Notes: generated by a model not told the origin, from the letters alone. DNA of 64,000 nucleotides from CBDEFX01 sp965237635 (GCA_965237635.1 CBDEFX010000001.1:1736001-1800000); one strand, 5' to 3'. Numbered from the stretch's first letter, positions 52,731-60,744 are shown. Translations and numbers: made by a program.

Positions 52731-52890
52731 ATGTTCCACGGCCAGCTACGGAATGTTCCTTTTGGAACATGGCGTTTTCGGGGGTCATGGTCCACAGCCA
52801 GCTACGAGATGTTCCACTTGGAACATGGCATCGCCGGGGGTCATGTTCCACGGGCTGCTATGAGATGTTCCTCGTGGAACGTGGAAACGG
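52731..52890. promoter_or_regulatory. Three 56-bp repeats with TGTTCC-n4-GGAACA palindromes (parS/operator-like), copy B
   Basis: Units begin at 52731, 52787 and 52843. Palindromes: TGTTCCTTTTGGAACA (52754), TGTTCCACTTGGAACA (52810) and TGTTCCTCGTGGAACG (52866), spaced exactly 56 bp. Each is preceded by a GCTACGAGA-like word and followed by CGGGGGTCAT in units 1 and 2. The array ends just before the ribosome binding site of the HTH gene. Confidence 0.7.
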
Positions 52891-52901
52891 AGGTGAGAAA
52901 G

Positions 52902-53723
52902 ATGAAAAGAGGGAATAAATTGCTCGACGGACCCGGAACTCCCAGCCTGATGAGCGTTCAGGAGCTGCGTCTGATGGCGCTGCTGCGGGACCTGGTGGGG
53001 GACGTGGGACAGGGGGAAGCTGCGGACGTGTTGGGGATAGACCGCAAGACGGTGTGGAGGAGCCTGGGCGCGGGCAGGCTGACGCCCCGGCTGGCCGATG
53101 CCCTGGAGCGGCTGCTGCTGGCGGGGGGCGGCTCGGCTGCGGCCCGGCAGAGGGAGCAGGTGGATGCGCTGGAGCGGCGGATCGACGGGTTGAAGAGCGA
53201 GATGCGCAGAGCCCTGGCAGCCGTCGAGGGCGGGGTCGAGGCATTGCGGGAGGAGCGCGCGGAGGAGATGCGGGGGGTCAGGCGGCGGCTGGCGCAGGTG
53301 GAGACGCGGCAGGGCGCTCAGGGCGTGGAGGAAGCGCCCGGCCCGGTCAGGCAACTCCCGGTGAGGGGCGCGTCCCGGCGGAAGTACCCCGAGCTGGCGA
53401 CCCGCGAGCCTGCCGGCGACGACGAGGCGGCGTTCGGTCCGGCGTGGCCGCTGATAGTCGAGTGGCGGGGGCTGAAGGACAGCCACCCCAACCAGGGCAA
53501 GGGGCTGTCGTGGCTCGTTGCGGAGGAGCGGCTCATGGAGGTGGAGGTGGCGCTTCTGGAGGAGCACGGGCTGACGCTGCCCCCCGAGACGCAGCCGCTG
53601 CGGGGCCTTGAGCGGGGCTCTCAGCTCAACTGGCGGAAGGCGGCTCTCTACGACACCCGCAGGGCGCGGGCGAAGCGGGAGCTGCTTCGGCGTGTCCTCT
53701 CCCTCGGCCTGTGGCGTAGGTAG
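52902..53723 (+). CDS. HTH/coiled-coil DNA-binding protein of copy B (partition or control protein)
   Basis: 273 residues from ATG 52902, with GGAGG eight bases upstream. N-terminal HTH: LRLMALLRDLVGDVGQGEAA and then DVLGIDRKTVWRSLGAGRLT. The coiled coil spans about 85-145 (REQVDALERRIDGLKSEMRR, VRRRLAQVETRQG). The C-terminal conserved domain has FGPAWPLIVEWRGLKDSHPN, QGKGLSWLVAEERLM and LEEHGLTLPPETQPL. The coiled coil and C-domain match copy A better than the HTH does, in line with the different palindromes of the two control regions. KfrA-like autorepressor or partition role is the best guess. Confidence 0.75.
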   Translation: MKRGNKLLDGPGTPSLMSVQELRLMALLRDLVGDVGQGEAADVLGIDRKTVWRSLGAGRLTPRLADALERLLLAGGGSAAARQREQVDALERRIDGLKSEMRRALAAVEGGVEALREERAEEMRGVRRRLAQVETRQGAQGVEEAPGPVRQLPVRGASRRKYPELATREPAGDDEAAFGPAWPLIVEWRGLKDSHPNQGKGLSWLVAEERLMEVEVALLEEHGLTLPPETQPLRGLERGSQLNWRKAALYDTRRARAKRELLRRVLSLGLWRR

Positions 53724-53782
53724 CGGCTCTCGGGGTCCGGACGGCGGTTGCCAAACTTTATCTGAAGTAAAGTGAAGTTTTT

Positions 53783-53810
53783 CTGAACTGAACTGAACTG
53801 AACTGAACTG
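53783..53810. repeat. (CTGAA)5 microsatellite
   Basis: Five tandem CTGAA units plus CTG between the HTH gene and the conserved non-coding element. Possibly a slippage tract or binding-site array. Copy A has the looser TTCACTCTACTTCAACAAAAG in this place. Confidence 0.6.
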
Positions 53811-53814
53811 GATC

Positions 53815-54038
53815 GAACACTTTGGCCGGGGAGGCCCCGAAACCCTTGCCAACGCTCAGATGAGGCGTAATACTGAGATCGTTATCAGGCTTTTCCAGAG
53901 TTTCCCGCCCTAGAAACCTGGAGGATTCCAGTCCCCCGAATCCGGGACCGGTTGCATAGGATTGAGCCTTGCTCTCCGAACAGCCGCCCAGGGGAGTAGA
54001 CCGGAAGGATTGAGCCTTGCTCTCCCAACGGTCGCCCC
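53815..54038 (-). ncRNA. Conserved non-coding element of the mobile element, copy B (possible structured RNA)
   Basis: The minus strand matches copy A 20121-20296. It has two, not one, copies of GGAGAGCAAGGCTCAATCC (54007-54025 and 53959-53977). Then come GGTTTCTAGGGCGGGAAAC, CTGGAAAAGCCTGA, AGTATTAC, AAGGGTTTCGGGGCCTC and the half repeat CCAAAGTGTTC. It has no ORF in common with copy A. The position beyond the 3' end of the HTH gene is the same in both copies. Confidence 0.55.
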
Positions 54039-54489
54039 GGAGGACACATTCGCAGCGGTTGGAGCGTCTCTCGCTTCGGCCCCTCGGACACCCTGGTCGG
54101 AGTGCGCCCTGCACACTGGCCGGTTCCTCACGTCTGCGGCATGGTTCCTGTGGAACTGGCCGCAGCTTCACCACGCGCCGGTCTGCCATTGCGTTGTAGA
54201 CTGGCCGCTTCCCTCGCGCAGCATCCCAGGACGTTACCGACGTAGCTCCCGGGTCTCGCTGCGTCTCTCACCGGGCCGTCCTGTGGTTGATCTGCAGGCC
54301 GGTCGGTTTTCCCCCACGTAGCAGCAGCTCTCCCTGAGTCCGTTCCTCTGAGTTGACTCTGGGCCGAGCTGCGTCTTCTTTCAACACGGTGTCTCCCTCG
54401 TTCGGCTCACCGTCGGACTGCGGGCGTCGTCGGCACGGCAACACGGCTTCAACGGCAACGGCATGAGATTCAGCAAGGAGGTAGCACAC
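54039..54489. other. Non-coding leader of the copy B DNA-metabolism operon with imperfect repeats
   Basis: No protein-like frame. It contains words related to the copy A repeat block on the opposite strand (GGGCCGAAGCGAGAGACGC, AGGGCGCACTCCGACCAGG, GGAAGCGGCCAGTCTAC). The promoter of the rightward operon is expected here; AGCAAGGAGG at its end is the ribosome binding site for the next gene. Confidence 0.45.
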
Positions 54490-54858
54490 ATGGACAGGCA
54501 AGTTGGTCGGTATCAGAAGGGCGAACGGCAGGTGATCGGCGACCGCGTGGTCCTCAACCCACGGACCCGCCTCTGCTCCCTGCGAGACGCCGAGGGCAAC
54601 GTCTTCGACACGTTCAGGTTGTCTCGCGAGGTCTGCGGCTGCGGGTATTCCTTCGCGCGGGCGGGGGTGGGCTACAGAGGCTCGGACGGCTGGTACTGCA
54701 AGAGATGCGGGCAGCTGCACACATTGGACGGGAAGCAATCCGCGAGCGACCCGGCCTGCCTGAAGCCCGATCCATCGCGGGTAAGGGAGTTCGACGTGGG
54801 CATCCGGGTATCCCCCGACTGGTCCACGTCCAGCGACCTGGAGGCCGGCACGGGTTAA
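54490..54858 (+). CDS. Unknown protein with zinc-ribbon motif (122 residues)
   Basis: Start ATG 54490, with AAGGAGG eight bases upstream; an in-frame ATG at 54463 lies before the ribosome site. CGCGYSF and CKRCGQLH form a probable zinc ribbon. The N-terminal part has VVLNPRTRLCSLRDAEGN. It is the first gene of the rightward operon and has no counterpart visible in copy A. No family recognised. Confidence 0.65.
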   Translation: MDRQVGRYQKGERQVIGDRVVLNPRTRLCSLRDAEGNVFDTFRLSREVCGCGYSFARAGVGYRGSDGWYCKRCGQLHTLDGKQSASDPACLKPDPSRVREFDVGIRVSPDWSTSSDLEAGTG

Positions 54859-54877
54859 CAACGGAAAGGAGGCGTCG

Positions 54878-55123
54878 ATGCACGTCAAGGAACTGGTTCC
54901 AAAGGTCAAGGGACTCGCGGTCAAGGCGGGCGGATTCATCCGGCGGCGCAAGCGGCTGACGATAGCGGTCGTGGTCGCGGCGCTGCTGTTCAGGCCGCTC
55001 GTGACGACCGACGGCGAGCTGGTCTTCCTGAACGCGGTCGGCCTCGGACTCGGTGCGCTGCTGCTCAGGCGGTTCATCAAGCCCGGAGGCAGGCAGCGAA
55101 CGGGACGGGCGCAACAGGCATAA
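54878..55123 (+). CDS. Small membrane protein (copy B)
   Basis: 81 residues with GGAGG ahead of ATG 54878. Basic IRRRKRL is followed by hydrophobic TIAVVVAALLF and FLNAVGLGLGALLL, then a basic tail RRFIKPGGRQRTGRAQ. Same topology as 19258-19527 in copy A. A membrane-bound accessory of the replication module, role unknown. Confidence 0.65.
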   Translation: MHVKELVPKVKGLAVKAGGFIRRRKRLTIAVVVAALLFRPLVTTDGELVFLNAVGLGLGALLLRRFIKPGGRQRTGRAQQA

Positions 55124-55166
55124 CGGCAACGGACGGCAAGAGCAACACAACACGAAGGAGGACACG

Positions 55167-55640
55167 ATGACGACGCAAGCAACGACGATTGGTGGGATTG
55201 GGACAAGGCTGCGGCCAAGCCTCGAAGAGCTGGTCGACCGGCTGATGGCGGCGCTGTTCAGGGCTGAGCCGGAGACGGCGCCGCAGGCGGCAACCCCCAG
55301 CGTGGCCCGCAGTGTCCACGAGGCGCGGCGGCTGCGGCAGGCGGGAGACCTCGACGGGGCGCTGGCGGTCTTCGCCGGTGTGGACACGGCAAGGGCGGAG
55401 ACCAGGGAGGCTCGGTGGGCCTACGCCGAGTGGACGGCCCTGGTGAAGCGGCGGTTCGGCCACCGCGAGCTCCTGGTCTACAGCCAGGGCGCGGGACGGG
55501 CTGCCGCGCTCACTTCCCGTGACGACGGCTCGCTGGAAGTGGCGGCGGTCCTGGGGATGCGCTGGCAGGCGGGCAAGGTCGTCTCGCGGCGCAGCCTGCG
55601 GGGTCTGAAGCCTCTGGGGGGAGGCGCGTCATGGTCGTAG
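55167..55640 (+). CDS. Conserved element protein upstream of primase (copy B, intact)
   Basis: 157 residues from ATG 55167 (AAGGAGG upstream). It has an N-terminal LRPSLEELVDRLMAALFR helix, the helical-repeat-like segment EARRLRQAGDLDGALAVFAG, ARWAYAEWTALVKRRFGHRE, then LLVYSQGAGRAAALTSRDDG and a Trp-containing end (LGMRWQAGKVVSRRSLRGL). It overlaps the primase gene by 10 bp, as in copy A. It shows that the copy A amber replaced a Gln codon. It may modulate primase activity; no family recognised. Confidence 0.7.
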   Translation: MTTQATTIGGIGTRLRPSLEELVDRLMAALFRAEPETAPQAATPSVARSVHEARRLRQAGDLDGALAVFAGVDTARAETREARWAYAEWTALVKRRFGHRELLVYSQGAGRAAALTSRDDGSLEVAAVLGMRWQAGKVVSRRSLRGLKPLGGGASWS

Positions 55641-56692
55641 CCAACGGGACTGTGGACCTGGTTGCGCTGAAGGCCCGCCACCCCCTGGGAGACGCGGTGG
55701 AGGCTGCGGGGGTGCGGCTCAGGGGAAGGGGCAGGGTCCGCCAGGGCGTCTGTCCCTTCCACGATGAGTCCGAGGGCAGCTTCACGGTGTACTCGGACTC
55801 GGAGCGGTACTACTGCTTCGGCTGCGGTGACGGCGGCGACGTGCTGGACTTCATCCAGCGGGTCGAGGGCCTGAGCCTGCCCGATGCGATCAGGCGGCTG
55901 GACGGCGGCGTTTACCCCGCCGCTACGCCTTCGGCCACGCGGCGGGGTCGAACCGTCGAGCGACGCTCGACCGCCGCCGTGGTTCCACCGAGGGACCCGG
56001 CGGTCTTGACGGCGGCGGCACGGTACTACGCCGGTCGGCTTCGGCGCAGCTCTGCGGCGAGGGGGTACCTTGCCTCCAGGGGCGTCGACATGGACGCCGC
56101 CTTGCGGCTGGGCCTCGGCTTCGCGCCGGCGGACGGCCTCCGCGAGGCCCTTGAGTCCTGCGGCTTCACTGCCGAGCGGCTCAGGGACTCCGGCCTGTTT
56201 ACGGAGCGGGGCTCGGAGCGGTTCGCGGGGATGGTCGTCGTTCCAGAGGTAGCCGGGGGACTTGTGCGGTGGCTTGCGGGGCGGGCCGTAGACCCCGACG
56301 CTGCCCCAAGGTTCCAGGCGCTCCCCGGTCCCAAGCCGGTGCTTGGGCTTGGGAGGCTCGACTTCGCTCCGCCGTGGGCGGTGCTCGCCGAAGGCGTCTT
56401 CGACTGGCTTGCGATTGCCGGGTGGGGCCTTCCCGCCTGCGCCGCCCTGGGCACCCAGGGCGTTGAGAAGGCCGCAGCCTCCCTGCGGGGCTGCCCCCGC
56501 GTCTTCCTCGCCTTCGACTCGGACGACGCGGGCCGTGAGGCCGCCGAGCGGCTTGAGGGCTTGCTTGGGCGCAGGGCCGCGACCGTGAGCCTGCCCGAGG
56601 GCGTCGGCGACGTGGGCGAGCTTGCGGCCCACCCCCACGGTCGAACCGTCTTCCCGCGCCTGCTGGCTCTGGCGGCTCGCTCCGCCAGATAG
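55631..56692 (+). CDS. DnaG-like primase: CHC2 zinc finger plus TOPRIM (copy B)
   Basis: 353 residues. CPFHDESEGSF and YYCFGCGDGGDVLDFIQRVE form the zinc finger. YLASRGVDMDAALRLGLGFA starts the core, AVLAEGVFDWLAIAGWGLPA and FLAFDSDDAGREAAERLEGL hold the TOPRIM acidic residues. The two primases are similar along their length, copy A having Ala where copy B has Ser in the FD(A/S)DDAG motif. Intact and probably the functional primase of copy B. Confidence 0.88.
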   Translation: MVVANGTVDLVALKARHPLGDAVEAAGVRLRGRGRVRQGVCPFHDESEGSFTVYSDSERYYCFGCGDGGDVLDFIQRVEGLSLPDAIRRLDGGVYPAATPSATRRGRTVERRSTAAVVPPRDPAVLTAAARYYAGRLRRSSAARGYLASRGVDMDAALRLGLGFAPADGLREALESCGFTAERLRDSGLFTERGSERFAGMVVVPEVAGGLVRWLAGRAVDPDAAPRFQALPGPKPVLGLGRLDFAPPWAVLAEGVFDWLAIAGWGLPACAALGTQGVEKAAASLRGCPRVFLAFDSDDAGREAAERLEGLLGRRAATVSLPEGVGDVGELAAHPHGRTVFPRLLALAARSAR

Positions 56693-56930
56693 CGGCAGCT
56701 TTCCACTCCCCGCACCACTTTCCCCTCTACCGGAGCCTTGACCCGCTCCGGCCTTGCTTGCGGGACTCCCTCCCGCTCCACCCCATCCCCACTCTCACCG
56801 CCCAGGAGGACCTATGCCCAATTCACGACGGGGCTTGCTTGTCTGCCTGCCCCGCGCACGGGTTTTTCACTCGAAGCCCGCACTGGTCATTCACTACAGG
56901 AAGTCAGCACATCAGAGAAGGAGACACGAA

Positions 56931-57728
56931 ATGAACGGAACGAATAGGAACGGAAGCGGCAACGGCGTCCACAGGGACGCCGCCATTGTCAACGGACACG
57001 ACCCCGTATCGAGCGACCTGCTCTGGGACGGGCTCTCGCCCGCAGTCGCCAACGCGCTGGAGCAGCCCCTGGACCCCGCTCTGGTCTCCCAGCGCAAGGG
57101 CAGGGCCGGGCGCACCTACTCCTACATAGAGGGGCACACGGTCATCGCCCAGGCCAACCGTATCTTCGGATTTGGAGGGTGGGGGTTCGAGCTTGCGGGG
57201 GACGTGACCCTGCGGCGGATCGAGAACGTCGATCCCAGGACCGGCGAGGTGACGCGCATCCACGCCTACAGCGCCCCCGTGCGCGTCACCGTCCCCGGCG
57301 CTCCGCCCCGCACCGACGTCGGCTTCCACACGGTGGCTGAGGAAAGTGGAGAGGGGCATGAAACGGCCTGCAAAGGGGCTGTCACCGACGGCCTGAAGCG
57401 GGCGCTGAGGAGCTTTGGGGAGGCGTTCGGGAACGGCCTCTACGGCGACCAGCCGCCAGCGAGCCTGCCTGCTGGCAAGGCAGTCGGCTCACCCCGCCCG
57501 GTCCCGTCCAATCGCCATGAGGAGACCGACGCGCGGACGTTGCGGAAGAGGCTCGTCGATCTCGGCGTCGAGCAGGGCTTCGACGAGGAGCAGCTTCACG
57601 CTGCGGTCAAGGGCAGGACGGGCAAGAGCCTGGACGAACTGACGGCGGCGGAGCTGACGCCTCTGGTCGAGGGCGCGGCCGCGAAGCTCCGGCAGTTGCG
57701 GCAGGCGCAGGAGCAGGAGGCCGCGTGA
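56931..57728 (+). CDS. Rad52/Rad22-like single-strand annealing protein (copy B, intact)
   Basis: 265 residues from ATG 56931, with AAGGAG ahead. Core: YSYIEGHTVIAQANRIFGFG, GWGFELAGDVTLRRI, SAPVRVTVPGAPPRTDVGFH, HETACKGAVTDGLKRALRSF. The C-terminal helix bundle (RLVDLGVEQGFDEEQLHAAV, ELTPLVEGAAAKLRQLRQAQ) probably mediates oligomer contacts or recruits SSB. Works with the PD-(D/E)XK nuclease in a Red/ET-like recombination pair. Its stop overlaps the start of a hairpin element. Confidence 0.85.
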   Translation: MNGTNRNGSGNGVHRDAAIVNGHDPVSSDLLWDGLSPAVANALEQPLDPALVSQRKGRAGRTYSYIEGHTVIAQANRIFGFGGWGFELAGDVTLRRIENVDPRTGEVTRIHAYSAPVRVTVPGAPPRTDVGFHTVAEESGEGHETACKGAVTDGLKRALRSFGEAFGNGLYGDQPPASLPAGKAVGSPRPVPSNRHEETDARTLRKRLVDLGVEQGFDEEQLHAAVKGRTGKSLDELTAAELTPLVEGAAAKLRQLRQAQEQEAA

Positions 57729-57755
57729 GCCGGACGCTCCTCGACGAAGCGCCGC

Positions 57756-57791
57756 ACGGGGCCGCTTCCCTCCACAGGGGACGGCCCCGCT
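57756..57791 (+). repeat. Intercistronic hairpin element, copy B1
   Basis: ACGGGGCCGCTTCCCTCC pairs with GGGGACGGCCCCGCT downstream of the Rad52-like gene. It is preceded by GGACGCTCCTCGACG, a variant of the TAGACGCTCC half. Confidence 0.65.
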
Positions 57792-57842
57792 CTCATTTTC
57801 GGGCAATCAACCAACCGGGAGAAAGAGAAAGGAGACGACGAA

Positions 57843-58163
57843 ATGACAAGGACGACGATGCACACACCCTGGGGATGCTCCCAGGACATCGTGGAGCTGG
57901 CCGAGGGCGTCTGGAGAGTCTCGACGGCGGGCCACGGCGGGCTGAAGCTCAGCCCGGAGCGGTGGGCCGAGCTCCCCGCCGCCGTCCGGGCCACGATGAT
58001 GTACCGGACGTTCGCCGAGGAGGACTGCGAGGAGTCCATCGTCAGGACGCTGCTGGGCCTGGGCGACGACCGCGAGAGGGAGATGGCGGTCAGTGTCGCG
58101 GAGCACTTCGAGTGCTACGCTCCCGCGCTTCCCTATCTCCGCGAGATAGGGGGAAGCCGATGA
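57843..58163 (+). CDS. Unknown protein, DUF7007-like (106 residues)
   Basis: ATG 57843 follows AAAGGAG. It has TPWGCSQDIVELAEGVWRVS, GHGGLKLSPERWAELPAAVR and FAEEDCEESIVRTLLGLG. The opening TPWG followed by GGLKLS recalls DUF7007 proteins of conjugative elements, a tentative match. The TGA stop overlaps the ATG of the TSCPD gene (ATGA). Confidence 0.6.
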   Translation: MTRTTMHTPWGCSQDIVELAEGVWRVSTAGHGGLKLSPERWAELPAAVRATMMYRTFAEEDCEESIVRTLLGLGDDREREMAVSVAEHFECYAPALPYLREIGGSR

Positions 58164-58666
58164 CCACGACGACCGGGGTCAGGCCCCGCAGCCTTCCCAG
58201 CACGACGACCAAGCTCAAGACGGAGATGGGCAACCTCTACGTCACCGTCTCGACGGACGAGGAGGGCGAGCCCTTCGAGGTCTTCGGAACGCTTGGCAAA
58301 GCCGGGTCGTTCACGACGGGCGTGACGGAGCTTGCCTGCCGGTTGATCTCGCTGCACCTGCGTAGGGGCACTCCTTTGGACGAGATCATCGAGCAGATAA
58401 GAGGCATCGCCGAGATGCAGCCCTTCGCCAACCAGCTCCCGGACGGCGCGAGCGTCTGGGTGCTTGGACTCGGCGACGGCATCGCCCACATCCTGAAGGC
58501 CCACCTGAAGGCCAGGAGGAGGGAGAGGCGGCGGAAATGGCAGAGGCGGTGGAACAGAAGGCCGCTGCATGAGCGGTCTGAACAATCGAGAGTCTGGAAT
58601 CCAGGCGGGGCTGTCTCCAACGGGGGCCTCCCCGCTTCCCATCTACAGGACAAAGGAGGAATCGAC
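58160..58666 (+). CDS. TSCPD-domain protein (copy B), reading frame runs into the nuclease gene
   Basis: ATG 58160 begins TTTTGVRPRSLPSTTTKLKT, then GNLYVTVSTDEEGEPFEVFG, GKAGSFTTGVTELACRLISL and MQPFANQLPDGASVWVLGLG, all matching copy A. After HLKARRRERRRKW no stop occurs and the same frame enters ATG 58667 of the nuclease. In a neighbouring frame the sequence ends KAAA followed by TGA 58570-58572, exactly like copy A, so one indel near 58510 removed the normal stop. The product could be a 538-residue TSCPD-nuclease fusion, plus free nuclease from the internal start. Confidence 0.75.
58605..58636 (+). repeat. Intercistronic hairpin element, copy B2
   Basis: GCGGGGCTGTCTCC and GGGGGCCTCCCCGC form a hairpin. 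It lies inside the reading frame joining the TSCPD and nuclease genes. Confidence 0.55.
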
Positions 58667-59776
58667 ATGACGACAGACATTGACCGGGCGGAGGTCTTCT
58701 CCCGCCCCGCTGCGCGGTTCGACGAGGACGGGCAGCTTGAGATACGGGCCTCGTCGGCTCTGGGCTGCCGACGCGCCCTGTGGTACGCGGCGACGGGCTA
58801 CCAGCCCACCAACCCGCCGACCGAGGAGTCGCTGACGGCGATGGAGGCGGGCAACGCCCTCGAACCCGTCGTCCTGCGGGCGATGGAGCGGGCGGGCTGG
58901 CAGGTGTCTCCCGCCGACCCCAGTAACCCCGAATCGGTGTCCATGCGGCTCCGCCCCAACCTGCTGGTGACGGGACACCCCGACGCCACGGGGCGGATGC
59001 CCCTCCCCCAGGGTGAAACGGCCGCCTCGGAGCCCACGGCGGAGACGTTCCTCTTCGGGGACGAGCCCGCCGCTCCCGTCTGCGGCGACGAGATGGTCGT
59101 CGAGGTCAAGACGCGGGGGCCGGAGGCGTTCAAGCGGTGGCGCACCCTGGGAGCGGAGCGCAGCCACCCCGCGTCGGTCGCCCAGGCCGCCTTCTACACC
59201 TACGGGAAGTTCGGAGGATGGCCCCGCGACGCGGTGATTGCCACGATGGACACGGGCAACAGAACGTGGGACTACGAAATCATCCCCGCCGACCGGCTGG
59301 AACGGGCCTTGGATGACGCCTGCAAATGGCTGGGCGAGCTTGCCGCCCACCACGTCCAGAACGGGCCTGACCCCGACGCGCTGCCCGACCGGGACTTCTC
59401 GGCAGGCAGCTGGCAGTGCAGGTCCTGCCCCTTCCTGGCGGTCTGCCTGCCGGGTGCGGCGGAAGCGGACGACGAGACGGAGATGGAGGGAGAGGAGGTG
59501 AGCGACCAGGAGGCGCGGGAGGCTGTTGCGGCCTACGCGGAAGCACAGGAAGCCATCAAGGAGCCTGAGAAGGTCAAGCGCGGGGCGCTAGACACCCTGA
59601 AGGCGTGGATGCGCCGCCAGGGGGACTCCAAGGCGACCGTCAATGGACGCACGGTCAGCCTCGTGCAATCGAAGCGGTACTCCGTGGACTACCGCAAGCT
59701 GAACGAGGCGCTTGACCCCGACGTTCGGGCCGGGATCGTCACCGAGGGCGAGTCGGAGTACGTGCGGGTGACCTAG
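58667..59776 (+). CDS. PD-(D/E)XK nuclease with C-terminal Cys cluster (copy B)
   Basis: 369 residues from ATG 58667, which keeps a strong AAGGAGG. Core motifs: ASSALGCRRALWYAATGYQP, GHPD, then EMVVEVKTRGPEAFKRWRTL. Between GHPD and EVK lies an insert of about 30 residues (PQGETAASEP, FLFGDEPAAPV) not present in copy A. CRSCPFLAVC is the cluster motif; a downstream acidic stretch and the helix AVAAYAEAQEAIKEPEKVKR follow. Probably the resection nuclease partner of the annealing protein. The TAG stop is part of a hairpin element. Confidence 0.8.
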   Translation: MTTDIDRAEVFSRPAARFDEDGQLEIRASSALGCRRALWYAATGYQPTNPPTEESLTAMEAGNALEPVVLRAMERAGWQVSPADPSNPESVSMRLRPNLLVTGHPDATGRMPLPQGETAASEPTAETFLFGDEPAAPVCGDEMVVEVKTRGPEAFKRWRTLGAERSHPASVAQAAFYTYGKFGGWPRDAVIATMDTGNRTWDYEIIPADRLERALDDACKWLGELAAHHVQNGPDPDALPDRDFSAGSWQCRSCPFLAVCLPGAAEADDETEMEGEEVSDQEAREAVAAYAEAQEAIKEPEKVKRGALDTLKAWMRRQGDSKATVNGRTVSLVQSKRYSVDYRKLNEALDPDVRAGIVTEGESEYVRVT

Positions 59777-59833
59777 ACGCTCCCCCAGCGGGAGCGCAGG
59801 ATGGGGCCGCTTCCCTCTAAAGGGGACGGCCCC
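59773..59833 (+). repeat. Intercistronic hairpin element, copy B3
   Basis: CTAGACGCTCCC, a loop and GGGAGCG, then GGGGCCGCTTCCCTC, TAAA and GGGGACGGCCCC. The nuclease stop TAG forms its first bases. Confidence 0.7.
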
Positions 59834-59870
59834 GCCGAATCCCAACAAACCCCATAGGAGAGGAGAAACC

Positions 59871-60251
59871 ATGCCTAACGCAAGAGGAAACGCCATGACC
59901 GCCACGACCTGGCAGGACAACCACAGCGGGCGCCGCAGGCACAAGCTCATGACGAAGGAGATCGGAGACACGATTCCCGCCATCGGAGCCAACGAGAGCG
60001 TCGAGGACCACGACGACGTGCTCGCCCCGGCCACGCTTTTCAGTCCCTACACCGGCTGGCGCTGGTACATCACCGAGTGGGACCCCGAGACCGGACTGTG
60101 CTTCGGCCTCGTCGAGGGGTTCGAGACGGAGCTTGGCTACTTCTCCCTCGACGAGCTGGCGGAGGCGACCGTGTTCGGCAGCGTCCCCGCCGTGGAGCGC
60201 GACCTGTACTGGAAGCCGATGACCATCGGCGAGATCAGGAGGGGAGGATAG
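59871..60251 (+). CDS. DUF2958-family protein
   Basis: 126 residues from ATG 59871 (GGAGAGGAG upstream); a later ATG precedes MTKEIGDTIPAIGANE, the usual start of the domain. Diagnostic segments: LFSPYTGWRWYITEWDPETG, CFGLVEGFETELGYFSLDEL, VPAVERDLYWKPMTIGEI. DUF2958 proteins are frequent on plasmids and integrative elements; biochemical role unknown. No copy A homologue in the window. Confidence 0.85.
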   Translation: MPNARGNAMTATTWQDNHSGRRRHKLMTKEIGDTIPAIGANESVEDHDDVLAPATLFSPYTGWRWYITEWDPETGLCFGLVEGFETELGYFSLDELAEATVFGSVPAVERDLYWKPMTIGEIRRGG

Positions 60252-60305
60252 CGCCCTGGTACTCGGCGGTCACAGACGCAATCAGAGAAGAAACAAGGAG
60301 GACAG

Positions 60306-60665
60306 ATGAGCAGATTCGCGCCCAAGACCCTGCGGAAGATGCCGCCCGCCACCCGCGAGAGCGCACGGCTGGCCAACGAGCTGGCCTCGGTCCAGACCCG
60401 CCTGGCCAACCGCATCGGGGGGCTGGTAAGCACGGAGATGATGGCGAGGGCGTCGGAGCGGGTGTTCTGTAGCAACGCCGCCCACGCCGACGTGGTGAAA
60501 GCCGCGCTGCGCTACGTCAAGGTGATCGACGATCCGGATCTCGGACCGGGCGCAAGGACGGACGCGCTGATGGAGCTCCAGGCTGCGGTCGCGCCCTTCG
60601 ACCCCGACAACCTCTTCACCGAGGCGGGGACTGGGCCTGAGCCTCAAGACTTTGAGCCCGGCTAG
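60306..60665 (+). CDS. Conserved 119-residue protein of the element (copy B)
   Basis: Starts MSRFAPKTLRKMPPATRESA with AAGGAGG ahead. It shares LANELASVQTRLANRIGGLV, RVFCSNAAHADVVKAALRYV and LQAAVAPFDPDNLFTEAG with the copy A protein. Helical, acidic tail. Always directly before ssb. Family unknown. Confidence 0.75.
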   Translation: MSRFAPKTLRKMPPATRESARLANELASVQTRLANRIGGLVSTEMMARASERVFCSNAAHADVVKAALRYVKVIDDPDLGPGARTDALMELQAAVAPFDPDNLFTEAGTGPEPQDFEPG

Positions 60666-60744
60666 ACGCTCCCTCTCGGAGCGCCCGCCTGCAACGGGCA
60701 GGCCGGACGGGGCCGCTTCCCTCTACAGGGATTCGCGGCCCCGC
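60662..60744 (+). repeat. Intercistronic hairpin element, copy B4
   Basis: The stop codon begins CTAGACGCTCC, a loop and GGAGCG. A CCCGCCTGC/GCAGGC hairpin follows, then GGGGCCGCTTCCCTCTA and AGGGATTCGCGGCCCC. Confidence 0.7.

Noticed and set aside
52731..52890. Possible CRISPR array
   Set aside because: The 56-bp units are contiguous direct repeats with internal palindromes and no unique spacers, and no cas genes are nearby. The Cas4-like nucleases belong to the replication module.
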